Source: Curtobacterium sp. MCLR17_032
GTDB lineage: Bacteria; Actinomycetota; Actinomycetes; Actinomycetales; Microbacteriaceae
Direction of reading: 5' to 3'
DNA: 64,000 nucleotides
Assembly: GCF_003234795.2 (NCBI RefSeq)
Contig: NZ_CP126268.1
Span: 2,170,001 to 2,234,000, forward strand
Shown: in pieces, positions 36,067 through 45,706 of the stretch
Position numbering within the stretch: the stretch's first letter is position 1
Layout of the letters: every line of letters starts with the position of its first letter
The notes under the pieces: model-generated
What the model was told of the DNA's origin: nothing
Seen by the model: only the letters and a program-made list of their open reading frames with translations
The model's database searches: none
Position numbers and translations under genes: made by a program

Positions 36067-38606
36067 CCGATCCCACCAACCCCGGGCAGCCCAGCGCACC
36101 CCAGACCAGCGCACCCCAGCAGGGCGCGCCGCAGCCGCCCCGCGGTCCCGGCCTGCCGCCGGTCCCGCCGCCGCCTCCCGCGATCCCACGCCAGGCGGTC
36201 CGCACCGAGCCGAACACCTCGGCTCCCGGTGAGGACCTCCCGGGCGCACCGGTCGCCCCGCCCGAGTCCCCCTCCCGCGACGTGCCGGAGTCGGCCACGC
36301 TCGCCGGCGGGCTGACGTCGGCGACGCCGGACGCGACGGACGAGGCGGAGGCAGCCAGCGCCTCCCGGACGGAGGACGCGCCCGCCACGCCCACGTCCGC
36401 AGCGACCACGTCCACCACGCTGACGTCCGACAGCACGGCCGTCGCGACGACCGAGCCCGTCCCCGGCCCCGTCGACGAGTGGGTCCGCCAGCAGGTCGCG
36501 GAGGGACGTTGGTCCCAGCCGCACGACGTGCTCGGCCCGCACCCCGTCGCCGGTGGCACGAGCGTCCGTGTGGTCCGCCACCTGGCGACCGCGGTCCGCA
36601 TCGTCCGACCCGACGGTGACGACGTCGAACTCCGTCACGAGGGCGAGGGTGTCTGGGCCGGCGCGACCGTCGGCGAGCTCGGCCGGTACCGCGTCGAGGC
36701 CGACTACGAGGACGACGAGACCTGGACCACCGACGACGCGTACCGGTTCCCGCCGACGCTCGGCGAGCTCGACCTGCACCTGTTCGGTGAGGGTCGCGAC
36801 GAGCAGCTCTGGCACCACCTCGGCGCGCACGTGCAGACGGTCGACGGTGTCGACGGTGTGGCGTTCGCCGTGTGGGCGCCGCGTGCCACCGCCGTCCGCG
36901 TGATCGGCGACTTCGAGGGCTGGGAGGGCCGCACCACCGCGATGCGCCGCCTGAACGACCTCGGCGTGTGGGAGCTGTTCTGGCCCGGCGCCCTCGAGGG
37001 GCAGCGGTACAAGTTCCAGATCCTCACCGACAGCGGCTGGGTGGAGCGGGCCGACCCGTTCGCCCGCCGCACCGAGGTCCCGCCGCTCACCGCGTCCGTG
37101 ATCACGAGCGCCCACCACACCTGGTCCGAGGGCGACGCCCGCTGGATGGCCGAGCGCGCCAACGCGACAACCCACGACGCGCCGATGAGCGTCTACGAGG
37201 TACACCTCGGCTCGTGGCGTCCGGGGCTGAGCTACCGCGAGGTGGCCGACGACCTCATCGGGCACCTGCAGTACACCGGCTTCACCCACGTCCAGTTCCT
37301 GCCCCTCGCCGAGCACCCGTTCGGCGGCTCGTGGGGCTACCAGGTCACCGGGTACTACTCGCCGACCGCCCGCTTCGGCTCCCCCGACGACCTGCGGTAC
37401 CTCATCGACCGGCTGCACTCGGCCGGCATCGGCGTCATCATGGACTGGGTCCCCGGGCACTTCCCGAAGGACGAGTGGGCGCTGGCGAAGTTCGACGGCT
37501 ACGCCCTGTTCGAGCACCCGGACCCCCGCCGCGGCGAACAGCTCGACTGGGGCACCTACGTGTTCGACTTCGGGCAGCCGCAGGTGCGCAACTTCCTCGT
37601 CGCCAACGCGCTCTACTGGCTCGAGGAGTTCCACATCGACGGCCTCCGGGTCGACGCCGTGGCCTCGATGCTGTACCTGGACTACTCCCGCACCGAGTGG
37701 CTGCCGAACATCCACGGCGGTCGCGAGAACCTCGAGGCGATCTCGCTCCTGCAGGAGACGAACGCCACCGCGTACAAGCGCTACCCCGGCATCGTGATGA
37801 TCGCCGAGGAGTCGACCTCGTGGCCCGGCGTCACGCAGCCGACCAGCGCCGGCGGCCTCGGGTTCGGCCAGAAGTGGAACATGGGCTGGATGCACGACAC
37901 GCTGCAGTACGTCGAGCGTGACCCGGCGTACCGCTCGTACCACCACGACGAGATCACGTTCTCGTTCGTCTACGCGTTCAGCGAGCAGTTCACGCTGCCG
38001 ATCAGTCACGACGAGGTCGTGCACGGCAAGGGCTCGCTCTACGGCAAGATGCCCGGCGACGAGTGGCAGAAGCTCGCCAACGTGCGTGCCTACCTGGCCT
38101 TCATGTGGGCACACCCCGGCAAGCAGCTGCTCTTCATGGGCCAGGAGTTCGCCCAGCCCACCGAGTGGAGCGAGGCCAACGGTCTCGACTGGTGGCTGCT
38201 CGACGACCCGGGCCACCGCGGCGTGCAGGACCTGGTCGCCGAGCTGAACCGCGTGTACAAGGAGAACCCGGCGCTCTGGACGTTCGACTCCAGCGCCGAG
38301 GGCTTCGAGTGGCTCGAGAGCGGCGACGCACCGCACTCCACGCTCGGGTTCCTCCGCAAGGCGGGCGACGAGAAGCTGGCGGTCTTCGTCAACTTCTCCG
38401 GCGTCCCGGTCGAGCACCGCTTCGGCCTGCCCACGGCGGGCACCTGGAACGAGGTGCTCAACACCGACGCGTCGGCGTACGGCGGGTCCGGTGTCGGCAA
38501 CCTCGGTTCGGTCCAGGCCGAGGACGTCCCCTGGGCCGGTCGCCCGGCCTCGGCGAACCTCGTGGTGCCCCCGCTGGGCGCCGTCTGGCTGCGCCTGGCC
38601 GACTAG
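36063..38606 (+). CDS. glgB: 1,4-alpha-glucan branching enzyme GlgB with long disordered N-terminal extension
   Basis: 847 residues, longer than the usual 720-740. The first 130 or so are Pro/Ala/Thr/Ser-rich and appear disordered. Then come the branching-enzyme N-domain ([13 protein letters not shown]..., HDVLGPHPV), a CBM48, and the GH13_9 barrel. The nucleophile Asp is near residue 531 ([16 protein letters not shown]), the acid/base Glu near 581 ([13 protein letters not shown]), and the HD motif is in [15 protein letters not shown]. It introduces alpha-1,6 branches into the GlgE product. It is followed by the 38-bp palindrome. Confidence 0.95.
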   Translation: MTDPTNPGQPSAPQTSAPQQGAPQPPRGPGLPPVPPPPPAIPRQAVRTEPNTSAPGEDLPGAPVAPPESPSRDVPESATLAGGLTSATPDATDEAEAASASRTEDAPATPTSAATTSTTLTSDSTAVATTEPVPGPVDEWVRQQVAEGRWSQPHDVLGPHPVAGGTSVRVVRHLATAVRIVRPDGDDVELRHEGEGVWAGATVGELGRYRVEADYEDDETWTTDDAYRFPPTLGELDLHLFGEGRDEQLWHHLGAHVQTVDGVDGVAFAVWAPRATAVRVIGDFEGWEGRTTAMRRLNDLGVWELFWPGALEGQRYKFQILTDSGWVERADPFARRTEVPPLTASVITSAHHTWSEGDARWMAERANATTHDAPMSVYEVHLGSWRPGLSYREVADDLIGHLQYTGFTHVQFLPLAEHPFGGSWGYQVTGYYSPTARFGSPDDLRYLIDRLHSAGIGVIMDWVPGHFPKDEWALAKFDGYALFEHPDPRRGEQLDWGTYVFDFGQPQVRNFLVANALYWLEEFHIDGLRVDAVASMLYLDYSRTEWLPNIHGGRENLEAISLLQETNATAYKRYPGIVMIAEESTSWPGVTQPTSAGGLGFGQKWNMGWMHDTLQYVERDPAYRSYHHDEITFSFVYAFSEQFTLPISHDEVVHGKGSLYGKMPGDEWQKLANVRAYLAFMWAHPGKQLLFMGQEFAQPTEWSEANGLDWWLLDDPGHRGVQDLVAELNRVYKENPALWTFDSSAEGFEWLESGDAPHSTLGFLRKAGDEKLAVFVNFSGVPVEHRFGLPTAGTWNEVLNTDASAYGGSGVGNLGSVQAEDVPWAGRPASANLVVPPLGAVWLRLAD

Positions 38607-38624
38607 CACCCACGGGCACGACGG

Positions 38625-38662
38625 ACGGGAGGCCCGGTACCAGCTGGTACCGGGCCTCCCGT
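38625..38662. terminator. 38-bp perfect palindrome, copy 2 of 3
   Basis: Identical over all 38 bp to the copy at 13527 (half-site ACGGGAGGCCCGGTACCAG). It lies between the convergent glgB and thioredoxin-like genes. Confidence 0.8.
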
Positions 38663-38693
38663 CGTGCTCCGTGTCGCGTCGCGCGACCCGCGC

Positions 38694-39716
38694 TCAGTAG
38701 AGCGCGTTGGCGAGTCGCCGCCGGGCGGCGACGACGCGCGGGTCCTCGGCGCCGATCAGCTCGAAGTACTCGACGAGGCGCACGCGGAGCGCTTCGCGGT
38801 CGTCGCCGAACACCGTCGGTACGAGGTCGAGGAGGCGTCCGAAGGCGTCCTCGACGTGTCCACCGCTGATGTCGAGGTCGGCGACGGCGAGCTGGGCCGC
38901 GACGTCCGCCGGGCCGGCACCGGCCGCCGCGCGGATCTCGTCCGCGGTCCTGCCGGAGAGCCGGTCGAGCAGCGACACCTGGGCCAGACCGGCCACGGCC
39001 ATCTGGTCGTGCGGGTCCTGCAGGATCGCGGTGCGGTACTCGCTGATCGCGGTGGCGTAGTCCCCGGCCTCGATCGCGTCGTACGCGGCCTGGTGGTGCG
39101 GCGGCAGGGGCTCCGGTTCCGGCTCGCCCTGCTCCGCGTCGTCGGCCTCGACGGCTCCGTCGACCTGGACCCGGCCGGCGACGCCGTTCTGCTCCGCCGC
39201 CTGCAGGACCTGCTCGAAGACGTCGCGGACCTCGGCCTCGGGCAGGGCACCGACGAACAGTCCGAGCGGACGGCCACCGATGACGGCCGCGACGGTCGGG
39301 ATCGACTGTGCCTGGAACGCCTGGACGAGCTGCGGGTTCGTGTCGGCGTCGACCTTGGCCAGGACGATGCGTCCCGCGTACTCCTCGGTCAGCCGCTCGA
39401 GGACCGGCGACAGCTGCTTGCACGGACCGCACCACTCGGCCCAGATGTCCACGATGACCGGGACGACGGTGGAGAGCTGGACGATGTCCTGGAAGCTCTG
39501 GTCGGTGACGTCCATCACGAGGGACGGGACGCTCAGGACACTGTCCGTGGGCCCGGCACCGGCTGCCGGACCGGCCGTCGCGCCAGCGTTGCCCGGCGTG
39601 GCGGGGCTCCCGGCGGGTCCGGCGGCACCCTGCGGCGGACGCTGGGCCCGGTCGACGAGGGACGAGAGGTCGACTGCTCCGCGCAGGCTGGACGGGGTCG
39701 GGGGGACGTTGGTCAT
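38694..39716 (-). CDS. thioredoxin-TPR co-chaperone of the CnoX/YbbN type
   Basis: 340 residues. A Pro/Gly/Ala linker of about 60 residues precedes a thioredoxin fold with the intact CxxC of WAEWCGPC (Cys96, Cys99). An acidic Pro-Glu linker and a C-terminal TPR-like helical domain (AYDAIEAGDYATAISEYRTA) follow. This resembles CnoX/YbbN, a holdase linked to GroEL in proteobacteria; actinobacterial homologues keep the CxxC. Its start overlaps the stop of the upstream membrane protein gene (ATGA), so the two are co-translated. Confidence 0.88.
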   Translation of the reverse strand: MTNVPPTPSSLRGAVDLSSLVDRAQRPPQGAAGPAGSPATPGNAGATAGPAAGAGPTDSVLSVPSLVMDVTDQSFQDIVQLSTVVPVIVDIWAEWCGPCKQLSPVLERLTEEYAGRIVLAKVDADTNPQLVQAFQAQSIPTVAAVIGGRPLGLFVGALPEAEVRDVFEQVLQAAEQNGVAGRVQVDGAVEADDAEQGEPEPEPLPPHHQAAYDAIEAGDYATAISEYRTAILQDPHDQMAVAGLAQVSLLDRLSGRTADEIRAAAGAGPADVAAQLAVADLDISGGHVEDAFGRLLDLVPTVFGDDREALRVRLVEYFELIGAEDPRVVAARRRLANALY

Positions 39717-41455
39717 TGCACCTCACTCGCTGCGATCAGGCCCTGAGTGAACCCGAGGAGTTCTATCTTGTCGTCCGAACCCACCGGGGGCACGGAGAAG
39801 AGCAACTGGACGCCGTACGTGGCGGTCACGCCCTTGGTGCTCGAGTCGACGCCGGACAGTGCCTTGACGGCACCCTCGGGGTTGACCTCGGCACCGGCGG
39901 CCGTCGGGGTGACCTTCTCGATCTCGTTGAGGTCGACGGAGACGAGCGCACCAGCGGTGTTCGTGGCGAGGGCCAGGGCCGAGTCCTCGGGGACCTCGGA
40001 CGAGTACTCGATCTTCGCGGTGTCCGGCAGCCCCTTCGCCTTCTCGTCCTTGTACGACTTGCCGATCCGCGAGCGCAGGTCGTCGCCGTCGCTGTCGAAC
40101 AGGTCGGCGGACTCGCTCGCGGTGTCCTTCGACAGGATGTCGCCGTAGGCCGCGGCGACGGCGTTCGGGGCCAGCGCCAGGAGCTTCGTGTCCGGTGCGA
40201 GCTGGGCGGCACCGACGGAGGTCGGCGCGAGCGACGGCAGCTGGGCATCGGCCTCGAGCGAGACAGCGTACTCGACCTTGTAGTCCGAGCGGGCGTCCTG
40301 CTGCACGAGGGTCAACGCCTGCGGGGCCGTCTTCTTGTCGGTGCAGTCCGCAGCGACGACGGCGAAGACGGTGCGCGGCCAGGTGTCAGTCTGCTGCGGC
40401 AGCGCCACGCAGACGTCGTCGGCGGCCACGGCGGGCAGGGCCTGCGCCTTGGCGTCACTGTCGCGGATCGTGTAGTTCGCCTTGCGGATCTCGAGCGCCG
40501 GTCCGGCGAAGCGGGTCGCGGCGAGACTGGCGTCCTTGTCGGCGTCGGCCTTCTCGGCGACCTCGGCCACGCGGGACACGATGCGGGCGATCTGTTGCTT
40601 CGTGGCGGCGGTCGAGGCGTCGGGGACCGCGGCGCCGGTGGCCGTGGCGGTCGGTGTCGGGGTCGCGTCCGCTCCGCTGCCGGTCGGCCAGTACTCCGAC
40701 GAGCACCCGCTCAGCACGAGGGCGCCGGCGACGAGCACCGGGACGGCGATGATGGCGCGACGACCGCGACGGCTCCGTGCCGGCACCTGGGCACCGGCGG
40801 CGGCGGCGCGACGGGAGGCACGCACGCGCGGCGGGCGGCCACCACCGCTCCGACGGCGCGGACCACGGGAGCGGCGCTGGTGCAGGAAGGCCCAGACGAG
40901 CATGACCAGGCCACCGAGCACGAAGACCCCACCGGCCGTCAGCAGCGGCCCGACGGAGGGCGTCGCGGTGTCACGCGGCCACGTCACGGAGATGTCGGAG
41001 GGTGCGGCGTCCGAGCCGTCGCCCATCACCACGAGCGACACGTCGGCGGGCAGTCGGACGGTGAACTGACGGGCATCGTCGTACTCCTGGTACCAGAGGT
41101 CGCTGCCCTTCGGGTCGGGCAGGTCGGAGCCGGATCCGGTGGTGCGGGACTTCAGGGAAGCCTCCTCGGCGTCGTAGCGGAGGGTCGTGTGCTCGGTGTC
41201 GCCGATCCAGGCGTCGACGTCGGACGTCTTGCCGTAGGCGGCGAACACCTTGCCCGTGCCCGACACGTTGACGCGCTGGTAGCCCGGGTTCGCGTTGAGC
41301 ACGCTGCCGGGCAGCACGGTGACGGGAGCGGCGTTCGACCCGCTCGTCGCCGCGACGATCGAGGTGGGTGGCGCGAACACGGTCCGCTGCCCGACTCCCA
41401 GGCCGACGAGGAGCACCCCGATGACGAAGCTGACGATCGCCAGGACGAATCGCAC
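39713..41455 (-). CDS. membrane protein with an internal lipobox-like segment (apparent membrane protein/lipoprotein fusion)
   Basis: 580 residues, family not recognised by name (homologues are often loosely labelled glycosyltransferase). The N-terminal part has helix 1 (1-22), an extracytoplasmic beta-rich domain (25-165), helix 2 (about 168-192) and a strongly basic loop (RRSRGPRRRSGGGR, RRGRR). A third hydrophobic segment, 234-250, ends in LVLSGC (Cys251), which looks like a lipoprotein signal. The remaining 330 residues are extracytoplasmic, Ala/Asp/Thr-rich, with repeat-like predicted folds. A GTG at codon 211 (40825) could start a separate lipoprotein but has no good ribosome-binding site. 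The main GTG has GGAGGGAG upstream. Confidence 0.78.
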   Translation of the reverse strand: MRFVLAIVSFVIGVLLVGLGVGQRTVFAPPTSIVAATSGSNAAPVTVLPGSVLNANPGYQRVNVSGTGKVFAAYGKTSDVDAWIGDTEHTTLRYDAEEASLKSRTTGSGSDLPDPKGSDLWYQEYDDARQFTVRLPADVSLVVMGDGSDAAPSDISVTWPRDTATPSVGPLLTAGGVFVLGGLVMLVWAFLHQRRSRGPRRRSGGGRPPRVRASRRAAAAGAQVPARSRRGRRAIIAVPVLVAGALVLSGCSSEYWPTGSGADATPTPTATATGAAVPDASTAATKQQIARIVSRVAEVAEKADADKDASLAATRFAGPALEIRKANYTIRDSDAKAQALPAVAADDVCVALPQQTDTWPRTVFAVVAADCTDKKTAPQALTLVQQDARSDYKVEYAVSLEADAQLPSLAPTSVGAAQLAPDTKLLALAPNAVAAAYGDILSKDTASESADLFDSDGDDLRSRIGKSYKDEKAKGLPDTAKIEYSSEVPEDSALALATNTAGALVSVDLNEIEKVTPTAAGAEVNPEGAVKALSGVDSSTKGVTATYGVQLLFSVPPVGSDDKIELLGFTQGLIAASEVQ

Positions 41456-41582
41456 GGATCTCTCTCCCTCCGCGCCGGGATGGGTGGATCGGCGCAGGAC
41501 AACGGCCCAGGGTACCCAGGACAGCTGGGAGGCGCATCCCCGGGGTCACCGTCGGCCTCAGGAGCCGTCGCGGACGCACCAC

Positions 41583-41588
41583 TACAAT
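41583..41588 (+). promoter_or_regulatory. -10 hexamer TACAAT of the DivIVA-like gene
   Basis: TACAAT lies about 50 nt before the GTG at 41639, with GGGAG 6 nt before the start; a conventional leader. No clear -35. Confidence 0.4.
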
Positions 41589-41638
41589 CGGGGTCCGGAC
41601 TGCACGGGGTGGTCCGGGACGACCACAGGGAGCGACAC

Positions 41639-43480
41639 GTGGCGAACGACGAGGCAGAGTTCGGGACCGAGCTGCGGGGCTACCGCAAGGACGAGGTCGA
41701 ACGGGCTCTGAACGACCTCCGCCGCGAGCTGATCAAGTCGAACACCGACCGGGCCGAGGCCGCGAAGGAGATCCGTCTCCTGCAGTCCCGCGTCTCGGAC
41801 CTGCAGGGCGAGCTGGACGAGGCCGGCACCCCCACCTACAGCGGTCTGGGCACGCGGCTCGAGTCCACCCTCCGCGTCGCCGAGGAACAGTCCACGCGGC
41901 TGATCAGCCAGGCCGACATCGACGCCCAGCGCCTCCGGGCCACCAGTCGCACCGAGGCCGAGCGCACCCTCCGCGAAGCCCGCGACGAAGCCCAGGTCAC
42001 CCTGGAGGACGCCCGCACCCGTGCGACCAACGAGCTCTCCCGTGCCCGGGCCGAGTCCGCCGACACCGTCGAGCGCGCCCGCTCCGAAGCCGGCATCCTC
42101 GTGCAGGACGCCCGCAACGAAGCCGCCGCCGTGCGCGGAGCCGCGGTCACCGAGGCCGCCGAGGTCCGCTCGGTCGCCATCCGCGAGACCAACGCCCTCC
42201 GCGCCGAGGTCCAGCACGAGGTCGCCGAGCTGCGCGAGGTCGCCCAGCGGGAGTCCGCCGACGCCCGTCGCGCGGCCGCCGACCTCGACCGCGAGACCGA
42301 GCACCGTCGCAGCGTGTTCGAGGCCGACCAGGCACGCCGCCTGGAGGACCTCGACCGCGAGGAGACCACCCGTCGCGAACAGCTCGACCGCACGCTGGCC
42401 GAGTCCCGCACGGCGTGGGAGCGCGAGCACGGTGAAGCCCGCCGCGCTCTCGAACTCGAACTCGAGACCGGCCGTGCCGAACTCGCGGCCGAGGTCGAGC
42501 AGCGTCGTGCCGAACTGGCCGCCGAGATCGACGACCGCCGCAGTGCCCTCGACGAGGAACTCGCCGCCGCCCGCGCCGAGTGGGACCGTGAGCTCGCCGT
42601 CGCCCGCACCGACCTCGAGCAGGAGATCGCCGCAGCCCGTGCCCAGCTCCGCGTCGACACGGAGCAGACCGCGGCCGAGAACGCCCGGCGCGTGCAGGAG
42701 ACCACCGACCGCATCGAGCGCGAGACCGCCGAGCACGCCGCCCGCATCGAGCGCGAGCGGGAGACCGCCGCTGCCGAGGCCGAGCGCGCCGCCCGCGAAC
42801 ACGAGAACGAACTCGCCGCACGCCGGGAGCGCGAGCACGCCGAGGTCGACACCGAGATCGCCGACCGTCGCACCGCCGAACTCGACGACCTGTTCGCCGA
42901 GCGCACGGCTCTCCGCCAGGAGATCGACACCGCGCGCGCCGGTCTCACCCAGGAGCGTGACGAGGTCCGCGCCGAGATCGCCCGCGAACGGGACGACGCA
43001 CGTGCCGCTCTCGAGACCGAACTCGCCGCGCGTCGCGACGACGCCGAGCAGGAGTACCTCGACCGGCACCGGGCCACGGTCACCGAGACCCAGAAGTACC
43101 TGGACGAGGCGAACCTGCAGCTCGCCGAGGCCACGCGCCGCGCCACCACCGCCCGCGAGACCGCAGACCGCCTCGAGCGGGAAGCCGCCGACCTGGCACG
43201 CGAACAGGAGACGGCCGCCCAGGAGCACGCCGCCGACCTGGTGCGTGACGCACAGGAACGTGCGCACCGGCTCGTCGCGGACGCCGAGGACCGCACCGCG
43301 GAACTGCTCGCCGACGCCGAGGACCGACTCGGGGCCATCCGGACCGAGCGGGAGGCCGTCGCGGGGTACCTGGAGAACCTCCGGGGTGTCCTCAGCCACG
43401 CGGCGGGCGTCATCGACCAGCAGGCACCGGCGCCGGGCGACCCCGTGGACGCCGACGAACCGGACGCGACCGTCCGCTGA
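41639..43480 (+). CDS. DivIVA-domain long coiled-coil protein
   Basis: 613 residues. The N-terminus EFGTELRGYRKDEVERALNDLRRELIKS matches the DivIVA lipid-binding/dimerisation motif (FxxxLRGYxxDEV). Nearly all the rest (35-580) is predicted continuous coiled coil dominated by Glu, Arg, Ala, Asp and Leu, without Cys. Relatives such as Wag31, FilP and Scy organise polar growth and division in actinobacteria. It is much longer than Wag31 (about 250-300). The frame upstream to 39716 is a shadow of the opposite-strand gene. Confidence 0.85.
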   Translation: MANDEAEFGTELRGYRKDEVERALNDLRRELIKSNTDRAEAAKEIRLLQSRVSDLQGELDEAGTPTYSGLGTRLESTLRVAEEQSTRLISQADIDAQRLRATSRTEAERTLREARDEAQVTLEDARTRATNELSRARAESADTVERARSEAGILVQDARNEAAAVRGAAVTEAAEVRSVAIRETNALRAEVQHEVAELREVAQRESADARRAAADLDRETEHRRSVFEADQARRLEDLDREETTRREQLDRTLAESRTAWEREHGEARRALELELETGRAELAAEVEQRRAELAAEIDDRRSALDEELAAARAEWDRELAVARTDLEQEIAAARAQLRVDTEQTAAENARRVQETTDRIERETAEHAARIERERETAAAEAERAAREHENELAARREREHAEVDTEIADRRTAELDDLFAERTALRQEIDTARAGLTQERDEVRAEIARERDDARAALETELAARRDDAEQEYLDRHRATVTETQKYLDEANLQLAEATRRATTARETADRLEREAADLAREQETAAQEHAADLVRDAQERAHRLVADAEDRTAELLADAEDRLGAIRTEREAVAGYLENLRGVLSHAAGVIDQQAPAPGDPVDADEPDATVR

Positions 43481-43505
43481 GGGGACGCCAGGCCGCTGAG
43501 GGCAC

Positions 43506-43529
43506 CCACCCCGTCTCCGGACCGGGTGG
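43506..43529. terminator. weak hairpin between convergent genes
   Basis: CCACCC/GGGTGG arms separated by 12 nt, between the DivIVA-like and hydrolase genes. Confidence 0.35.
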
Positions 43530-43542
43530 CTGCCGGCTGCCG

Positions 43543-44313
43543 CTACGGTCGCTGGTCCGCCGCGGGCCAGTGCGTCGGCAGCGGCGCACTGCCCGGCACG
43601 ACGAGGTCGACGATCGTGTCGAGCACGATGCGCACGTACTTCTCCCCCACCCAGAGGTGCTTCGCCCCGGCGACGGGGACGACCCGGACCGTCGGCGCGA
43701 TGGCGAACCGTCGCGCTGCCTGGTCGGGCTGCAGGAAGTCGTCGTGCTCGGGGACGAGGGCGACGACCGGCACGTCGACCGCGGCCCAGCGTGCGAGCTC
43801 CGCGTCCGACGTGCGGTGCAGTGGCGGCGAAAGGAGCACCACGCCGGCCACGTGTCCGGCCTCGACGTGCTCGAGGGCGTGTTTCAGGACGACCTCCGTC
43901 CCGAAGGACCAGCCGACCAGCCACGGCGTGGGGAGTCCCCGGTCGACGACGTCCTGCACGGCGGCTCGGAGGTCGAACCCCTCGGACACCCCGTCGCCGA
44001 AGACACCCTCCGAAGTCCCCCGGGGTGAGGTCACCGATCGGAAGTTGAAGCGCAGCACCGCGATGTCGGCCAGGGCGGGCAGACGAGCCGCGGCCTTCTT
44101 GAGGACGTGCGAGTCCATGAAGCCCTGCGCAGTCGGCAGTGGGTGCAACGCCACAACGGTCCCCCGCGCGACCCGGTCGAGCGGTTCGGCGAGCTCCCCG
44201 ACCAGTGTCAGGTGGTCGTCGGTGACCAGCTCGATGTCGGTCCGACGACCGGGCAGGACGCTGCCGGACCGGATCTCGGCGCTGTCTCCGACGGAGGTCG
44301 GCTCGGAGGTCAT
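43543..44313 (-). CDS. alpha/beta hydrolase
   Basis: 256 residues. The nucleophile Ser136 is in the elbow GWSFG; the acid is probably Asp in VPEHDDFLQP and the base His in GAKHLW. The oxyanion-hole strand contains LHPLPTAQGF. It is close to dienelactone-hydrolase/peptidase-like intracellular esterases; the substrate is unknown. Its ATG overlaps the stop of the small zinc protein (ATGA at 44313-44310). Confidence 0.87.
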   Translation of the reverse strand: MTSEPTSVGDSAEIRSGSVLPGRRTDIELVTDDHLTLVGELAEPLDRVARGTVVALHPLPTAQGFMDSHVLKKAAARLPALADIAVLRFNFRSVTSPRGTSEGVFGDGVSEGFDLRAAVQDVVDRGLPTPWLVGWSFGTEVVLKHALEHVEAGHVAGVVLLSPPLHRTSDAELARWAAVDVPVVALVPEHDDFLQPDQAARRFAIAPTVRVVPVAGAKHLWVGEKYVRIVLDTIVDLVVPGSAPLPTHWPAADQRP

Positions 44314-44615
44314 GCGATGCTCCAGCAGTGGTGGTGCCAGTGACGGCGTGCCGCCAGGTCGGCTGCGTCACCGAGGACGCCGTCGGCACGCCAGACCACG
44401 ACGTGGGCGACGCCGGGTTCGATCGTCAGTCCGCAGCCGGGGCAGACGTACTCCTTCTGCGCCGAGGCTGCGGAGATGGGCTGCACCGACCACTCACGGC
44501 CGCGCCGGTGTTCGGTGCGCCGCCAGCCGTTGAGCATGCGGTCGAAACCGGAGTCCTCCGGCTCGACGTCATGGCCTCGGCCGCGTGGGTTCCGCGGCCG
44601 GTTGCTCCGCGGCAC
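44310..44615 (-). CDS. small conserved actinobacterial protein with a Cys/His metal-binding pattern
   Basis: 101 residues, conserved in actinobacteria under the unsupported name ATP/GTP-binding protein; no P-loop is present. A basic N-terminus is followed by GWRRTEHRRGREWSVQPI, then VCPGCG and, after PGVAHVVVWR, a HWHHHCW cluster. The pattern C-x2-C...H...H-x4-C suggests a zinc ribbon or HNH-like fold, which is inference. It is co-translated with the hydrolase and begins 12 nt after the Apf-like gene ends. Confidence 0.8.
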   Translation of the reverse strand: MPRSNRPRNPRGRGHDVEPEDSGFDRMLNGWRRTEHRRGREWSVQPISAASAQKEYVCPGCGLTIEPGVAHVVVWRADGVLGDAADLAARRHWHHHCWSIA

Positions 44616-44627
44616 CCCGGACGCCGA

Positions 44628-45602
44628 TCAGTACCAGTTGTACGAGACGCTGTGGGCCCAGGCGCCACACGGGGTGCCGTAGACACCCGTGATGTAGTTG
44701 AGGCCCCAGGTGATCTGCGTGGCGGGGTTGGTCTGCCAGTCGGCACCGGCGGACGCCATCTTGCTGCCCGGCAGCGACTGCGGGATGCCGTAGGCACCGC
44801 TCGGGTTGTAGGCGTTGACCCGCCAGCCGGACTCCTTGTTCCACAGGGAGACGAGGCAGCTGTACTGGTCGTTGCCCCAGCCGCGGGCGGCGACCATCTG
44901 CTGGCCGATGGCCTGGGCGCTGCCCGGGTCCGGCGTGGCGACGGGCGCGACCGGCGTGCTCGCGACGGGCTGCTGCGCGGCGGTGGACGTCGCGGCTGCA
45001 TCCGTGTCGGTCGCGTCGGCGTCCGGCGTTGCTGTGGGGGTCGGCGTCGGCGTGGGCTTCGGCGCCGGCTTCGTGACGTCGAAGCCGTCGCGGGCTGCGT
45101 CGAAGTCGCCGTAGGTGCCGTGGGCCGAGAACTGCTGCGGCACCGAGATCGGCGCCGGGGCCAGGACGGGCGCTGCCGAAGCGGCGTCCGTCTGCATCGG
45201 GTTGAAGAGCGACCCGCCGACGAACGCCGAAACGGCGAAGAACGAGAGGACGGGGATGGTCGAGCGCTGCCGCACGAAGCCCCCGAACGACCGCGGGGTC
45301 GTCGGCTTGACCGGGGCGAGCGCACGGGTGCGGGCGACGCGGACGACGCGCGGCGACTCCGACGTCGGCGCGACCGCAGCGCGGGCCACCGCGGCGTCCG
45401 AGACCCGGTTCGCGGCGACGGACACCGGCGCGATGACGGGAGCCGCGTGCTGCTCCGCCTGCGGTGCAGTCACCGGACGGACGACCGTGGTCTCCGCCGT
45501 GTCGGTTCGGTTCTTCGCCGCGCGGCGCTCACTGACGATCTGGTGATCGTCCAGTGCGCGGGTTGCGCGGTCGGATCGCTGGTCTGCCGTGTGCCTGCCC
45601 AT
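44628..45602 (-). CDS. secreted or membrane-anchored lytic transglycosylase-like protein (Apf/Rpf-like)
   Basis: 324 residues. A long basic cytoplasmic N-terminus (1-112) is followed by one membrane helix (116-131), an Ala/Pro/Thr spacer with PTPTPTPT and QQPVAS, and a C-terminal lysozyme-like domain (235-324). Glu257 in LWNKESGWR is the expected catalytic acid, and GAYGIPQSLPGSKM plus two cysteines (C249, C312) match actinobacterial transglycosylase domains. It probably cleaves peptidoglycan during growth. The ATG start at 45602 lies 10 nt after TATCCT. Confidence 0.85.
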   Translation of the reverse strand: MGRHTADQRSDRATRALDDHQIVSERRAAKNRTDTAETTVVRPVTAPQAEQHAAPVIAPVSVAANRVSDAAVARAAVAPTSESPRVVRVARTRALAPVKPTTPRSFGGFVRQRSTIPVLSFFAVSAFVGGSLFNPMQTDAASAAPVLAPAPISVPQQFSAHGTYGDFDAARDGFDVTKPAPKPTPTPTPTATPDADATDTDAAATSTAAQQPVASTPVAPVATPDPGSAQAIGQQMVAARGWGNDQYSCLVSLWNKESGWRVNAYNPSGAYGIPQSLPGSKMASAGADWQTNPATQITWGLNYITGVYGTPCGAWAHSVSYNWY

Positions 45603-45618
45603 GAGTCTGACCAGGATA
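45603..45618 (-). promoter_or_regulatory. -10 hexamer TATCCT of the Apf-like gene
   Basis: TATCCT at 45618-45613 (minus), 10 nt before the ATG; near-leaderless. Confidence 0.4.
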
Positions 45619-45706
45619 ACGGAACGATCACGGAAAGCGAAGCACCTGGGGCAGGTGAGTCCGGTCCGTCCGGACGGGAGGCTCGGGTCGGCCCCGGTAC
45701 GGGTCC

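Noticed and set aside
30637..36249. Very long antisense open frame (1,870 codons)
   Set aside because: Shadow of glgX and glgE on the other strand; those genes have complete catalytic motifs.
41582..44389. Antisense frame over the coiled-coil gene
   Set aside because: Low-complexity Gly/Leu/Val product without motifs; the plus strand shows a DivIVA N-terminus and proper start.
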